Positions 42,211 through 54,385 of a stretch of 64,000 nt of DNA are shown piece by piece. Origin of the DNA: Rotaria socialis (lineage: Eukaryota > Rotifera > Eurotatoria > Philodinida > Philodinidae); assembly GCA_905331475.1 (NCBI GenBank), contig CAJNYU010000501.1, positions 79,081 to 143,080 on the forward strand, given 5' to 3'. Numbering within the stretch: the stretch's first letter is position 1; every line of letters begins with the position of its first letter. Below the pieces are notes generated by a model, which worked only from the letters and a program-made list of their open reading frames with translations, had not been told where the DNA came from and did no database searches. The translations under genes were made by a program, and so were the position numbers.

Positions 42211-45200
42211 AACATATACATGCCATCCGTTATTACTCTGCAGATCATGATCTATATCATGTTTTGCGTCTTTTCTACATTTTTTTCGCTTTAAAAACAG
42301 CGTTGAAATCCGTATTTTCATTTTAATATTGCATTTGCCATTGAATTCAAATAAATACATCGTCAATAAAAAAAAGAAAAAAAGAAGATTCATATAAAAT
42401 ATTCTAGAAGAAAATTTCATATGAATAAAAGATAACAGCGAAGAATATTGTTTGTTGAGATATCAACGATAAGAATTAAACGAAAAATATCATGAATGGC
42501 GTCCAATTAAAATATTTTTATGGTCAACATCAAAAATATTCTATTCGAAGAAGTTCATTGTCTTATATTAAATAGGAAAATAGCTAAAAAAGATTTCTAG
42601 CTTTTCTTGACTATTTGACTATGACATAATAAACAAAATATCTCAATGAAATCCATTTTATTTGAAATTATTTTTGAACAAGTTGAAATAGTTTCTCTGA
42701 GATTTTAAATTCATTTTGAATTTATTCAAATGAAAATAATCAGATATTTGGACTTTATACGATTGATAAGCAAATGACAAAAAATATTTAATCACTGTAA
42801 AAAGAAACAGCGTCAGATGTTTCTGCATATCATTTTAATAAAAATTAGAATCATTTGGTTTTTTGAGTCTTCATTTTCAAGATATAGAAATTTTACTAAG
42901 CCTTGTTTTTCAACGAAAAGCTATGATCTCATTCACATTACGTGAATAACTGACTTTCAATTTTAAACTCTACAGAAAAATTTTTCAACAAAAACTAGTT
43001 GATTGAACAAGTTCTAGCATTTCTAGTAGTTTTTCTTCTGCAAATATAAATCTATAAAAAAATTTACTTTTACATACGAGAGATTTTTGATTGAATATTT
43101 CATATCTTACGAGGTAAAGCCACCAACTATTTAATCCCTTTTGAGTCGAGATTATGTGTCATATGTAGACTGAGATAAGATATGAATAACCTAACAAGAG
43201 TTCGGATGATTAATTTATCGCTATGGGCATAGCTACATAGATCTTAATGAGAATAGTTTATTGTACAAATTTCAGACCTTTTCATTTGCTGCTATTCTAA
43301 AAATAAGACCATAAAATCTGCTGCTTTATATGAGTTATGCCAAAATACGCGCTACTATCATACATTTCTCTTAGGAGAGGAACAGCGACAAAGGCTGAAA
43401 CATTCATAACATACAATTATCATTAAGATCTATGTGTAGATAAAATTTCAAGCCGAAATTTGAAAGTAAAGTTTTCAGATATTTCTGAGGGAGATCACAG
43501 TATTTATTTAAAACAATATTGTAAAAGTATAGTATTTCCATAGCGATAATCTAAAAAGCCCGACCTATTTTTAGGTTATTAATGGCGTATTTGAGTCTAC
43601 ATAGGGCATATAGTCTCATTGAACAGTTGATGACCGTTCCTCGTTAGTAGACATGATGCCAGAAAAATGACAACTTGCTCAATTAATTAATCTAACCAAG
43701 AATCGTGTGAGTGAAAAGTTTGAAGTAGAAAGTTGATTTGTAGTTTATATTAACGAATATTTTTACTGACGAAGCGACTGTATTAGTAAAATATCGTAAC
43801 AACTTCGAGAATAATACACATTAGAGCCGAAAATGAATCATCGAGAAATCAGAAGAGATTGACGAACAATGTAAATATATCTTTTTTGTAAATCTTATCA
43901 TAACTCTTCGCAGCATTCATTCTACAAACTGTTGGCTAGAGAATCTTTCTTCTTCTCGTATACTTCTCTCAAATATAAGTCATGAATAATAAATTTCAAA
44001 AAGAATTAATCTCTAATTTAAAATGTATCGATTGGAATAAGTCTGTTCGTTATTGGATAAATATTTTTATGCAAATAACATAAAATGTAAATTTATTTTT
44101 AGCTACATCCACTACATCCACTACATCAATAGATCGAGATCAGATACGTGAAAAAGTACTTGCTTATCTCATTTCAATGACTGTACAACTCAAATATCTT
44201 CTTGTCGAACGGTTCGAATGGCTTTTACATGTTGTTGAATACGTAAGGATTTCTTTTTTACTTTGTAGTCTTATTTTAAGTTCTCGAACATATTTTTTCT
44301 TATGTCAAAATTTTCGTCTTGTGTTTAAAAAACTATTTTCTGATTTCGATTCTCAAGATTATTACAAAAGAAAATACAAATTTTCGTTACGTATATCGAG
44401 AAACTAAGAAAGAAGCAAAGCCTAAATTTCTACTCGAGAGAATATCAAGTAGAAAACCCATTTGATTGCGTGAAGTACAATATTCGACACCTTTTTTTCT
44501 TTTCAGTCGTTATGTCGAAAAACCTTCCTAAACATGGAAGACTTCGCTATGAATTATTTGAATGAGAAAAGAACATAATTAAAATAAACATTTTAGATAT
44601 GAATAATCACTCGAAAATTGAATTATGTATACCATCATATAAGAAAATTCTGAACTGTTAATTATTACTTTTCTGAACGTTACTGATTTTCAAAGAAAAA
44701 ACGGATTTCAGATATCCAATTATCACATTTTTACGATCTCATTAATCCTTGTTTTTTTCGATTCGAAAAGATTTTCAGTTGTTAAGAACAATTGTCTGAC
44801 TTACATTGTTACTTATGTGTAGAATAGAAGATGAAAAAAAATTGTCATGGTAATTTAGCAACTAAAAAGACATCAACCAACTAGTGCATTTCATGCAGTC
44901 AGCTGCGTCATTCGTTCTTTATTCTTGTATCTATCTTCACAATTTTCATGGCACCGTCAAATTCGAAAATTTCAGTTTTTCATTATCAATACATGTGTAT
45001 ATCTAGATTAGGGGATTCTATTGGATCGTTTATTATATTTGAATAAACGATGAATAGTGAATTTGATATCAAGAATGAAATCTCTTTTCAAACTTTAGTT
45101 CAATAACGATGTCTAACAGCTTTCAAATGAAATGATTCACTTGTAAAAATATATTATTTTATCAATTGTCTCATTGACATCTTACGAAGAAAAACATTAA

Positions 45201-47204
45201 GTCAAATTGAAATTTGTGTCAACATTTTTACGACTTTTAAACTTACTTTAGTAGAAAACCTTTAATCTTGAGATTGCATTAGTTGGTTTTCCCAAGCTCA
45301 CCAAAGTACTTGATACGAGAAGTGAATTCAGATTTATTTTAAGTGCGAATCGCTTTTGTTTTTCCTGTCGCATCAACTTATACGTATCAATGGATAATAT
45401 TATGGAATCGATTTGTGAAATTAAGAACTTAAAAAGTAACAACTTCGAAAAGAAAAAAATATACTCGTAATGTAATCATAATGACAGCACTCTTGATCAT
45501 CTGGATTGGATTTGAGATAAGAAAAAAATGCCCGTTTTTAAAGGAAACAGACATCAAAAACAAATATTCTTTGAGTCTAGTTTCTACATGAAATTATGCA
45601 TCAACATTTGGAAACAAAAGAACGAACATATTGAGTAATTTTATTCTTTTTTAAGCAAAACTGGGCAACGTTTACCCAAGTCATGCTTGAGTTGTTTGGT
45701 TTTTTTCCGTAGAAGACCTTATTTGACGATTCTTTACTCACATAGATCAAAGGAAGTGGTCAAGTCGAGCGTGACTTGGCATACTTTGGATCAATTTTCG
45801 TTCGGCTCTGTTTTTAAGTTATAACAATAACTGTCTCTAATTTATTCAGAGATTAAAAAAGAAAAGAAAATATTAATGAAAATCTAAAGTAAAAAAACCA
45901 AAATTTGAAAACTATTTAAAAATACGAGAAATAAAATCAGTGGAATAATCGAGACAGATGAATCTAGTTAATTCAGGAAGATCCATAATGTGATTTCTTG
46001 ATATTAGTATTATACATCATTATTCGAACATTGGATAAGCAATTTAGGAACGCTAGTGGAGAGCGATTGTCATTAGTATCGTTGTTCAGACAAATCGAAA
46101 AAAATATTTAATAGTTGTTCTATCGATGAATTGTTGTTATACTTTTTCTCTCTCCCTATCATTTAAATATCTTTGGTTTAATTAGATGAATTAATTCAAA
46201 TAGTTTAATATGATTTTTTCTCTTTAGGCATCTGACGTGCTGAGAACGAATGCATTAAGTACTGTTCAACATGCTGAGTTTTGTTTTCCGAGTATTCACT
46301 ATACTGGCGATAAAAAAATCTGTGATGGCAGGCAATTTGTGCCTTTTCTGAGCAAATATATGCCTCATTTACAAACATTACGTCTTTGGCGAAGAGATGA
46401 TTTTCCTTGGACATCTAGTAAGTTTATTATAAACAAAGAAATCTCTTACTAATCTAAGATAAATATTATTCTGTTCTTTTGTTTTCTTATCATTAGATTT
46501 CATTTTGTCCTTTATTAGTTAAGCCGATATTTTTATGACAATGCATAGTTCAACTTAAATTAAAAAAATATTCATTTTTTTTTATCACATCTGTTTAAGT
46601 CTTATCCAGTTTCACTTAAATTTGGATTGATAATTACGAAATATACACTTGACATTTGAGAAGTGAAATCTAATGCTTTGACAACTTTAATTTTATTTTC
46701 AAATTATTTTAAACTTCAAACAATGATTACAGTTTTTGAATGGATTCATTTTCGTTTTTTTTTGACAACTGAACTTAATAAAATAATTGTATCTTACACA
46801 TTTATCATGGATTAATTATGGAAACATTGAACAAACATGTTTAAAAGAATAAAAATGATTTGAGCTCCCGAATTTCCTATAGAAATATTTTAATTTATTC
46901 ATTTAACTATTTTCGATAGTGATTTTAAATTTACAAAGAAAAGAACTAGATAAATATGTACTCATAATTTCCAATAATTCGTCTGATTCATTGCTTTTTA
47001 CTCGCTTAGTTACCATGGCAAATTCTTCTACTTCTTCTCAACACATGAGTCATGATTCAAGTCAGTCACTCGTTCTCAGCAGCCTCTGAGTATTATTTTC
47101 AGTCGAGAAAAAAAGTAGGCAAGATCCTGAGAATATGATTAGTGAACATCTGAAATCCGTTTTTCGAAATTCAGTGATGTTCAGAAGATATAGAAATACT
47201 GAAA

Positions 47205-47570
47205 TTGAATAATTAACAGCTGATAATTCCTTATATGAGTATGTGTGATGATTCAATCTTAGATGAACATTTACATCTAGGATGATAAGTGCAAACATAT
47301 TTTAGTTGTCGCCTAGGATAACTTAAAATCATCAGTCATGAACTCTTGAATGTCTAGAAAAAAATTTCGAATTGCCACCGAGCAATTGAAATAAATATCT
47401 GGAAAAAGGACAATTGCCAGCTGATAATTTCTTATATGGCAGTGAATGATTCATTTTTGAAGTGACCATTTATATCCTACATCTTAAACATATATATATT
47501 TTAATTATGATCTATTTTGATTCACCTCTTCTATCATACAGTCTTGAACGTCTGAAAAAGTACAAGTCCT
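47205..47570. repeat. Degenerate ~200-bp tandem duplication in intron
   Basis: Two consecutive segments share the order: CCAGCTGATAATT(T/C)CTTATATG, ATGATTCA, ACATTTA(C)AT, ATATTTTA and GAACGTCT/GAATGTCT. They start near 47213 and 47411. Heavily diverged, intronic, non-coding. Confidence 0.4.
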
Positions 47571-48425
47571 GTTCACAGCATATTTTTTCCTATATAGAAT
47601 TGAATAAATAACAAAAATGATTGCTAAAGAATAGCTTCTGTTTTTTTTAAACGTCTATTTCGAATAATCAGATCGTCTCTGAAAAATATACGTAAAGCAA
47701 ATTCACATTTCACTTGGCTCTTTTCTAAAGACAACTCTTTGATAAAAACTTATTCATTTGAAATAGGGGTGTAATCAAAACTTTTCCAACGATGGTGCCT
47801 AATTTGTTATATAGAAAGTGTGAGAGAGAGTGCATACCAGGAGAATAAGTTTTTTTCATGAAAACCTTTCTTATCCGTACCACTTCCACGTGTCTTTTTA
47901 CGAAGAGAGATGTACATGTACCTATTGCATTCACGTGTCTGATTTGAAAACGACCTGAAGCGATTCTTTTCGTTTTTGAAAACGAAGTGCACGTAAAAAA
48001 ACCGTTTTCCATTGAAACTTTCGTCTATTTCACGAACTCATATTGGCTCACTATTTTGTTTCTCTTTATTCAAGTTCAACCGGGTTATTATGATGCAGAA
48101 AAAAGCAACAGAAGTCCATGGTCAAAGCTACAATGGCTCCGATCTCTAATAACACCGAAATCGATTGGTATATACATAGGAATACAATAATTTTATATCA
48201 GAAACTAAACGAATAATATAGTTCTATTTTGTTTTAGCACAGCATGCAGCCGTTTTTGAACAAGATCTTTGCTAGCTAGTCGAAAAATTAAAAGAATTTA
48301 CTTTTCTGGATATTTATGGCGAAATTCATATAGAAAAAGTTGAACCTTATCGTTTAATGGCTCAAACTCGCTTTCCTAATAGTCGAATAAATGTTGAAGT
48401 ATCAAAATTTCGTCTTTGGTTGTAA

Positions 48426-48667
48426 TTTTCTGTTTGTTATATGCAACACCATATGAAAGTTTAAAACAATTTTCATAACTAGCTGCTTGTTTTTTTTTCT
48501 ATTTTTCTTTCTTTAATATTATAAAATATCAATTCTATACTTGTGTTCAATAATCAAATATTGAAATTGCTCTCTAAATGAGAGTGTGGATGTGGGAGCT
48601 GGTATTTCCTCACTCACACACCCATTGATCACTTCTTATTTAGGTCCAGTTGAAATGTATTATACAC
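48426..48667. other. Intergenic with first TGTGGG-type hairpin
   Basis: This is the 3' flank of the F-box/LRR-family remnant. The hairpin at 48580-48624 is listed separately. Confidence 0.4.
48580..48624. repeat. Telomere-like hairpin 1
   Basis: GAGAGTGTGGATGTGGGAG, a short loop, then CTCACTCACACACCC. First of six similar stem-loops between 48.5 and 54.5 kb. Confidence 0.5.
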
Positions 48668-49144
48668 CAGGCCTCGAAACGGGCCGCCCGGACTGGTGGA
48701 CCGACCCGGCCCGGCCTGGCCCGAGCAATTCTTTCCGTCGGGTCGGGCGGGCCTAGAAAAAGACTTTACCGGGCCAGGCCAGGTAAATATTTGAGCCGGA
48801 CTGCCCGACAACGAGTTGAACGTTAATTTTTCTAGAAACATCGAAAGATGCCACATGTTATTCTGATATTAATTTTACTTAAACACTTATCATCAATGCA
48901 TTTCATCATTTTTTAGCGCTTTCATGTCTAAACTAACCTTATGCTTTATCAAATAAATTTCAATAGCAAGAAGCTTCTTTCCACTTGTCAAATAAGCCGT
49001 GCGGGCCCTAAAAATGGTCCGACAGGCTGAACGGGCCGGTCTAACACAAAATTAAAACTTTTTCGGGCCGGACGGGCCATTAGGACTCAAGGCCCGCTCT
49101 GGATCGTGTCTGGCCATCAAAAAGTGGCCCAATTTCGAGGCCTG
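48668..49144. mobile_element. hAT-like non-autonomous DNA transposon
   Basis: The 477-bp element starts CAGGCCTCGAAA and ends TTTCGAGGCCTG (12-base perfect terminal repeats beginning CAG). It is flanked on both sides by the identical 8-mer TTATACAC (48660-48667 and 49145-49152). An 8-bp target duplication with CAG-type ends is the signature of hAT elements. The interior is rich in GGGCC/GGCCC words (CGGGCCGGCC-like), hence strongly GC-rich in an AT-rich neighbourhood, and partly palindromic. No transposase is encoded. Confidence 0.88.
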
Positions 49145-49766
49145 TTATACACTATCAAAAATGAATCGTTTCGTTGTGAGATGAATCCAATAGATCTGAA
49201 GAAATTCAATTCTGACATCGTCTCATTCGCATGAAGATCTAGATGAAATGACGGACAAAATTCATCAGCATATGACAAATTAATTGAGGTTAACTTCAGA
49301 AATTACTTGGGTTATTTGATAAATCTTTCTCACTAGAAGAATTAGGGAAGTCTTTATTATGCATACTCCGATAGAATTTTTACATCACCTTTTGTCATTA
49401 GTAGAAAAATATGCTCACTAATTTTTAAAATTTTATTACTGAGTAAATGAAAGTGAACATATTCCAATTTTTACACCGAGAAAATTTACAGTAAGAAAAT
49501 GTCTTAACATAATCAATGTAATTCTAAAGAGCCAGATTTGAATTATTTCAGAAGAACATCGTAATCGACATGATCGACTAAGTGGATATTGATGCAGTTG
49601 TTGTCGGATTAAATTTGGAAAATAAGGTGTTTCAGAGAGTAGCTGCCTAATTCGATTTCGAATATAAATGAAATTTTCCGAAAATCCTATTGTCCACAAG
49701 CAAAACATGAAGATGAATTTTATCCTAATTCGAAATTTTATAATTCAAATATTCAAATCCGAATGT

Positions 49767-49873
49767 TAGTAGCGTTCCCGAGATGGCTGCTCGGAATTCT
49801 GGGAATGATGGTAGCATACCTGAGATTGCTAGTAGCATTGCTAAGATTGCCAGTAGCATACCTGAGTATGTTA
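49767..49873. repeat. 21-bp tandem repeat
   Basis: The unit GTAGCATACCTGAGATTGCTA is repeated at 49811, 49832 and 49853 with substitutions. A more degenerate relative, GTAGCGTTCCCGAGATGGCT, starts near 49769. Confidence 0.7.
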
Positions 49874-49970
49874 TAATTGCACCGTAAAATGGTAGAAGGA
49901 TATCTGACGATCCTAAAAGCATACCAGCCATTCGAATAAGTTTTATTACGGAGCCCCAAAGCAAACCGCA

Positions 49971-50020
49971 GTGTGTGGGTGTGGGTGTGAGTAGTAACAT
50001 AATCTACACCCACAGCCCAT
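49971..50020. repeat. Telomere-like hairpin 2
   Basis: GTGTGTGGGTGTGGGTGTG, then a ~17-base loop, then CTACACCCACAGCCCA. The left arm holds two perfect TGTGGG units in tandem. Confidence 0.6.
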
Positions 50021-50199
50021 AACAGTTATTGTAACCTTAACGAAACTTTTTAGCGCTCCTATACACCCGTGCACGAAAAATGATGACTGATATAAAAACT
50101 CGTTGTAAAAAATCCAACGAATAATGGTTGATAGCGAAATCAATAAAGTTTTATTTCAAAGAAAATTCTAAAAAAAAGAAAAAAAACTATTCCAAACTC

Positions 50200-50826
50200 G
50201 TCTGCCACATATATTCTTGTAAACAAAAAGACGCATCTTTAAAAAACTTGACCTTCGAAAAATTAGAATTAGATACATTATGTAACTTGTTTGGTACGTT
50301 AACAATTACGCAAGCTATCATCTTTTGTAACACGCGTCAAAAGATCGATTGGTTAACTGAAAAACTACGTGCGCGTAACTTAACTGTGTCTGCTCTGGTC
50401 ACTTTCACCATGATAATTTTGAAATAACTATTTTTAAAGTCATAGATTGAGATAAAAATTAATTTTCTTTTCATTTTAGCATCTTGATATGGATGCAGAA
50501 CAACGTAACGATGCCATTAAAGAATTTCGGACGGGTTGCAATCGAATCTTGGTAAGAACAGATATACTTGGAGACGATACTGATATTCCACAAGTCAGTC
50601 CTATGATCAACTATGATCTACCGACTAATCGTGAGAGTTATATTCATCGGTAAGAATCAATAATATCGAAAACAAATGAAATTTGTTCATTTGATTAAGT
50701 ATTGGACGTAGCGGCAGATTCGGCCGACAAGGTACCGCTATCAATTTCATTACCAATGATGAACAACAAACATTAAAAAATATTGAACAATATTATATAA
50801 TACACGAATTGAAGAATTGCCCATGA
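50200..50826 (+). pseudogene. eIF4A C-terminal fragment (RecA2 domain), frameshifted
   Basis: Exons about 50200-50397, 50480-50649 and 50700-50826 keep spliceosomal introns in phase. Homology to eIF4A starts at [17 protein letters not shown] and runs through [50 protein letters not shown] and [13 protein letters not shown]. The whole DEAD-box RecA1 domain is missing. Motif V, normally ARGID, reads GDDTD, and the HGDMD block reads HLDMD. Near the end a small indel shifts the frame so that the family's C-terminal PMNIVDLI, still visible in another frame just before 50848, is lost. It is therefore a truncated, non-functional copy produced by DNA duplication and not by reverse transcription. Confidence 0.85.
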
Positions 50827-51095
50827 ACATTGTCGATTTGATTTAAAAGAGAGAATTCTGTTCTTATTTTTTTTGTATTAATACAAACAGCATCGCGTTA
50901 TGATCGTCTTCTGATCTTCTAATATCTATTCTAATGATATGCAAAATCAGCTCATAAATAGCTTTTATTGAATTATTTTTTATGCTCACTTTCTGATTTT
51001 GTGATGTTATGTCAGTGGAGACATCGCCTGACATAAGAAGACCCTCTTTTCCCCTGTATAATATTAAAGAAGAGAAATCGACTGGAGAAAGAAAC

Positions 51096-51152
51096 GAGGG
51101 TATGCGTGTGTGTGTTCATAAGAGAAGCAGCTACAATCACACCCACACCCTT
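51096..51152. repeat. Telomere-like hairpin 3
   Basis: GAGGGTATGCGTGTGTGTG, a loop of about 24 bases, then ATCACACCCACACCCTTC. Confidence 0.55.
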
Positions 51153-51417
51153 CAAAGTATCATTTGCTGGGCTATTTATTTTCTGGACGAAAACAAATTG
51201 CCGTTGTTCGCATGAAAAAATACTAATAAGAGTAAAATTATGTAAATCCAGGTCTCATTCGATTGCTCTCATGTAAATAATGACGACTAGCTGAATCTTA
51301 CTTATATTATCCATTGCTTCTCATCTGTGCAATAATTCACATAATAAACGTGCATGGATATTTATTCTCGCGATGAAATATTATAAGAAAAAGTAGCTGT
51401 ATATATATATATATATA

Positions 51418-51472
51418 GGGTGTGGGTGTGTGAATCTCCTTGTTACACTCATACCACCCATACCCACATCCT
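51418..51472. repeat. Telomere-like hairpin 4
   Basis: GGGTGTGGGTGTGTG, a loop, then ACCACCCATACCCACATCC. It directly follows an (AT)n tract. Confidence 0.55.
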
Positions 51473-52676
51473 CGACAGTTGTTTAGCACAGGTGTATTGT
51501 TTGCGATTGACGGAATGTACATGTCGATATCATCGATGGAGGTAGAAATGCTGGTAAGAAATGATCTCATGTAATCATTAATTTCGATTCGTTGTGATCT
51601 CTTGGGAATTCTTAAAAATTGAGTCTATTTCAATCGAGTATCAATGGAATGTGTCGTTTATTACTCACACACTTGTGGCTAAGATTCTCTGAAACGTTTA
51701 TTCTTAGCTCTTTACTGATCGACATGGTCCTGGTTGATACTGAGCGATAGTCGTTGTACCCCATGCTCGCATAAAAAAACATAAAAAAATAAATGATGTC
51801 GTTTGTTATTCTTTGTTCAATGATAGATGTTTTTCGCTGTTCTTCTTCCTCATCTTTATTTTTACTCAAAAGACTCCTCTGAAGAACAGAATCCAATAAA
51901 TAATCGACATGATCGAACACAGATGTTCCCATTCTCCACTTATTCTTCTCCGTCAACCATCAAGACTCACTGATGTAGGGAACTAACTCGATCTGTTCGC
52001 TGATTGAATGTAATGTTCTCAAAGTTGGCGTAGAGAAAATGAAAAAAGCAGTTGAAAGGAAAGAAAGTTGATGAAAAACAGAACGAAATGAATGATCCGA
52101 ATGTCAAATCCTGTAAACGAATGGATATACAATTCGAAATGAACAAAGCAGCAGCCAAAGCCGAAGAACATAACATCAAACATCTCAACAGTAGATTCTC
52201 AATCTGTCGTTTTATATTCAAGCATTGTCATTTTTTATTTCGTTTATTCTTGGTGCTCTTTAATTGATTGTTGGACATGAATTTAGTCTCCATGGATTGT
52301 TTCAAGGATGTGGGGATCTCTCTTTGCTCAATTGTGGGGATTAACAATTTATCTCCTCTGCACAGTGGAATTCTTTCAGGAGTGTATTTTATTTTGGAAA
52401 AAAACTGAGAAAAGCTGATTAAAATAAATTTATTTAAGAATTTGATTGTCCACGTAGACAACTCGTTTGATTTGGTATTGAGGTTTGTTTTGCTGAATTT
52501 GTTATCGAAAAATTTGCCTGTTAGGACTATTTTCACATCCTTCTTTTTCATCGAGTGTTCTTGCTGTTGAATAGACTTGAAGATTTAATGTTCTCAATTG
52601 CTCGATTCCCATTGTTTCAACTTTCTTTGCCGCTACTTGAACACTTCTCTGGGCTAAATAACGTTGAATTGATTTG

Positions 52677-53030
52677 TTAGTATTTGCTTGGATAGCTATT
52701 TGAATCTGTTGCCGTGTTCATCCAAATTGGGTAATTAACGATTGTAGAGAAGTTTCCGATACTTGCCGAATAGTTTTTTAATTGGAACTCATTTGATTTT
52801 GTAATTGATCGAGATTCTTTGTCATTTGAGTTTCTAATTTCTTGATAAATCTTCAAGCATTCGTTGATATTGCTGTTCATATTGATCAACAGTGATATTT
52901 CTTGGCTTATACTCGCATCGAGCAACCGTTTTTGTTCAACGATCAGCTGTTGAATAGCGGCTTTTTCTTGATCAGAGATGATTTTCATTTGTCCTTGAAG
53001 AATTTGATCAAAATAAAGACGAATTTGACC
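52677..53030 (-). pseudogene. Coiled-coil-like coding remnant, unidentified
   Basis: The frame reads VGQIRLYFDQILQGQMKIIS, then DQEKAAIQQLIVEQKRLLDA, then EISLLINMNSNINECL, ending in a stop at 52677. The heptad-like pattern of hydrophobic residues suggests a coiled coil. Upstream the frame continues about 15 more codons and then meets stops; a separate ATG frame (MSQLLLDEVSDHDDGVLDRA) at 53234 could be its former first exon after a frameshift. Family not recognised. Confidence 0.35.
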
Positions 53031-53249
53031 GACAGAAGTTGTACTGCTACTGAGATCTTCACTGAAACGGCTTTGGACACACCCGTCAACATCACTCGTT
53101 ACATCAGCAATAACATCACTCTCCTCTCATCACCATGACAGAAATATTTCTTCGACCAAGCGACATTCTGAGGAGCTCGATCCAACACTCCATCATCGTG
53201 ATCCGATACTTCATCTAGTAAAAGTTGAGACATATTTTCCTCTCTTATC

Positions 53250-53556
53250 ATGAACTAAACAGAGACGAACAGACGAATATCGAGATGAAAAAGGCTGGAA
53301 ATTGACCTACACGTTCGTTTCGATCAAGATTGGCACCGATATTGTGAATTTGAGCAAGCCGTCTCAAAGAGCTGACATCGATCGAAACAAGGGGAATTGC
53401 AGAAAGAAGGAAATCTTCTTTATCTGGTTGCAACACTTCACTCCGATGAGCGCAGTGGCGTTGGATTTCCTCTCTGACAATGAACTAAACAGAGATGAAC
53501 AGACGAATATGGAGATGAAAAATACTCGAAATTGACCTACACGTTCGTCTCGATCA
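53250..53556. repeat. ~80-bp direct repeat, 229 bp apart
   Basis: GAACTAAACAGAGA(C/T)GAACAG, followed by ACGAATAT(C/G)GAGATGAAAAA and TTGACCTACACGTTCGT(T/C)T, occurs at 53252 and again at 53481 in the same orientation with few differences. Confidence 0.7.
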
Positions 53557-53907
53557 CTTTGATCAGATTTATTTTGGCCACCATTCTGCAATGAAACTTG
53601 AGTTCCAACACTTGTTCGTTTTACACTCGGCCCTGACCCCATTCGGATTCTCTTCTTTTTGAGCAACGGACACACACACAGAGAACGAGACAATAAACTA
53701 AAATTTGTAACTAGGCAAACATCCGAGAGAGAAAGAGAACCTTGAATTTCGATTCACCAAAATGGAATTAAAAGAAAGAGGAATCAACCAGTGGATGAAG
53801 TGTGGATGTATATGATTTTTTCGATTGAACACACATCCTATGCTAGGGTAAAAAATTATTTATCAGTCACTTTGTAATCCAGTTTCAATATAGTCAGCTG
53901 TGTTTTT

Positions 53908-53954
53908 GAGGGTGTGAGTGTATGTCTTGTTCCATGTATTCCCACACCCACACC
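53908..53954. repeat. Telomere-like hairpin 5
   Basis: GAGGGTGTGAGTGTATG, a loop, then TTCCCACACCCACACC, directly in front of the NHL-repeat fragment. Confidence 0.55.
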
Positions 53955-53960
53955 ATCTAG

Positions 53961-54385
53961 TTGAATCAAATCGGGTATATCTCTGGTCTTTCCTTTCACG
54001 GAAGAACGAATACATTGTATGTATCAGACACGGATAACAAAAGAATTTTGAAATTTGTAAATACAAGTAAAACTGAAATTATAGTCGCTGGACATACAGA
54101 AAATGGACCTTCGAATGAATATTTATTAAGATCGGGTAGTGTTTTTGTAGATGAATGCGAAACATTGTATGTTGCTGATACATTTTATAATCGAATTCAA
54201 ACATGATGACCGAATCACACGGTTGGAAAAGGAATTGCTGATGTACAACGTAACAGTAAAAACTCAGATCAACTTTTTTTCCACTTAGTGTTGCATTTGA
54301 TAGCAAGGGAAATACTTTTGTCTGTGATCAGGAAAATCATCGGATTCAATTGTTTCAAATTTTACCAGAAACGAATAATTATTGA
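53961..54385 (+). pseudogene. NHL-repeat protein fragment with stops
   Basis: The frame IGYISGLSFHGRTNTLYVSD then TDNKRILKF, and SGSVFVDECETLYVADTFYN followed by RIQT, shows two NHL blades of the type (Y/F)VxDxxNxRI. The frame is then broken by two adjacent TGA codons at about 54204-54209. Further NHL sequence follows: PNHTVGKGIADVQRN in the same frame, and, after a frameshift, VAFDSKGNTFVCDQENHRIQ ending near 54385. No start exon is seen. The two hairpins at 53.9 and 54.4 kb bracket the fragment closely. Confidence 0.7.

Larger units (their letters stand above)
37090..48425 (+). pseudogene. F-box/LRR-family gene remnant, stretched by insertions, in-frame stop in last exon
   Basis: Exons joined by correct GT/AG borders and phase: about 37090-37234, 37317-37736, 37799-37931, 39516-39657, 44103-44242, 46228-46417, 48075-48167 and 48238-48425. 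Readable blocks include ENIISQIPNLEQMSVQFH, LPKLRYFSLKTFIDDDWEF and YMPHLQTLRLWRRDDFPW, in the style of the F-box/LRR proteins at 60.7-64 kb. No F-box exon is found upstream. The last exon reads AQHAAVFEQDLC, then TAG at 48273-48275, then about 49 codons of clear coding sequence (EKLKEFTFLDIYGEIHIEKV) to TAA at 48425. Introns of 1.6, 4.4, 2.0 and 1.7 kb contain transposons. Either a decaying gene or one truncated by about 50 residues. Confidence 0.6.
49145..50199. other. Intergenic with tandem repeat and hairpin
   Basis: No gene supported. It contains the 21-bp tandem repeat (49811-49873) and the second telomere-like hairpin (49971-50020). Confidence 0.45.
50827..53905. other. Accessory stretch without a supported intact gene
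   Basis: It contains two telomere-like hairpins (51096-51152, 51418-51472), an (AT)n tract before the second, and an 80-bp direct repeat at 53.3/53.5 kb. A charged, coiled-coil-like frame on the minus strand at 53030-52677 (DQEKAAIQQLIVEQKRLLDA) may be a remnant of a real gene; its upstream part is broken by stops. Another charged frame at 52052-52220 overlaps on the plus strand. None could be assigned. Confidence 0.4.

Noticed and set aside
48629..48856. Gly/Pro/Arg-rich frame over the GGGCC stretch
   Set aside because: It is inside the hAT-like non-coding element and reflects GC-rich repeats.
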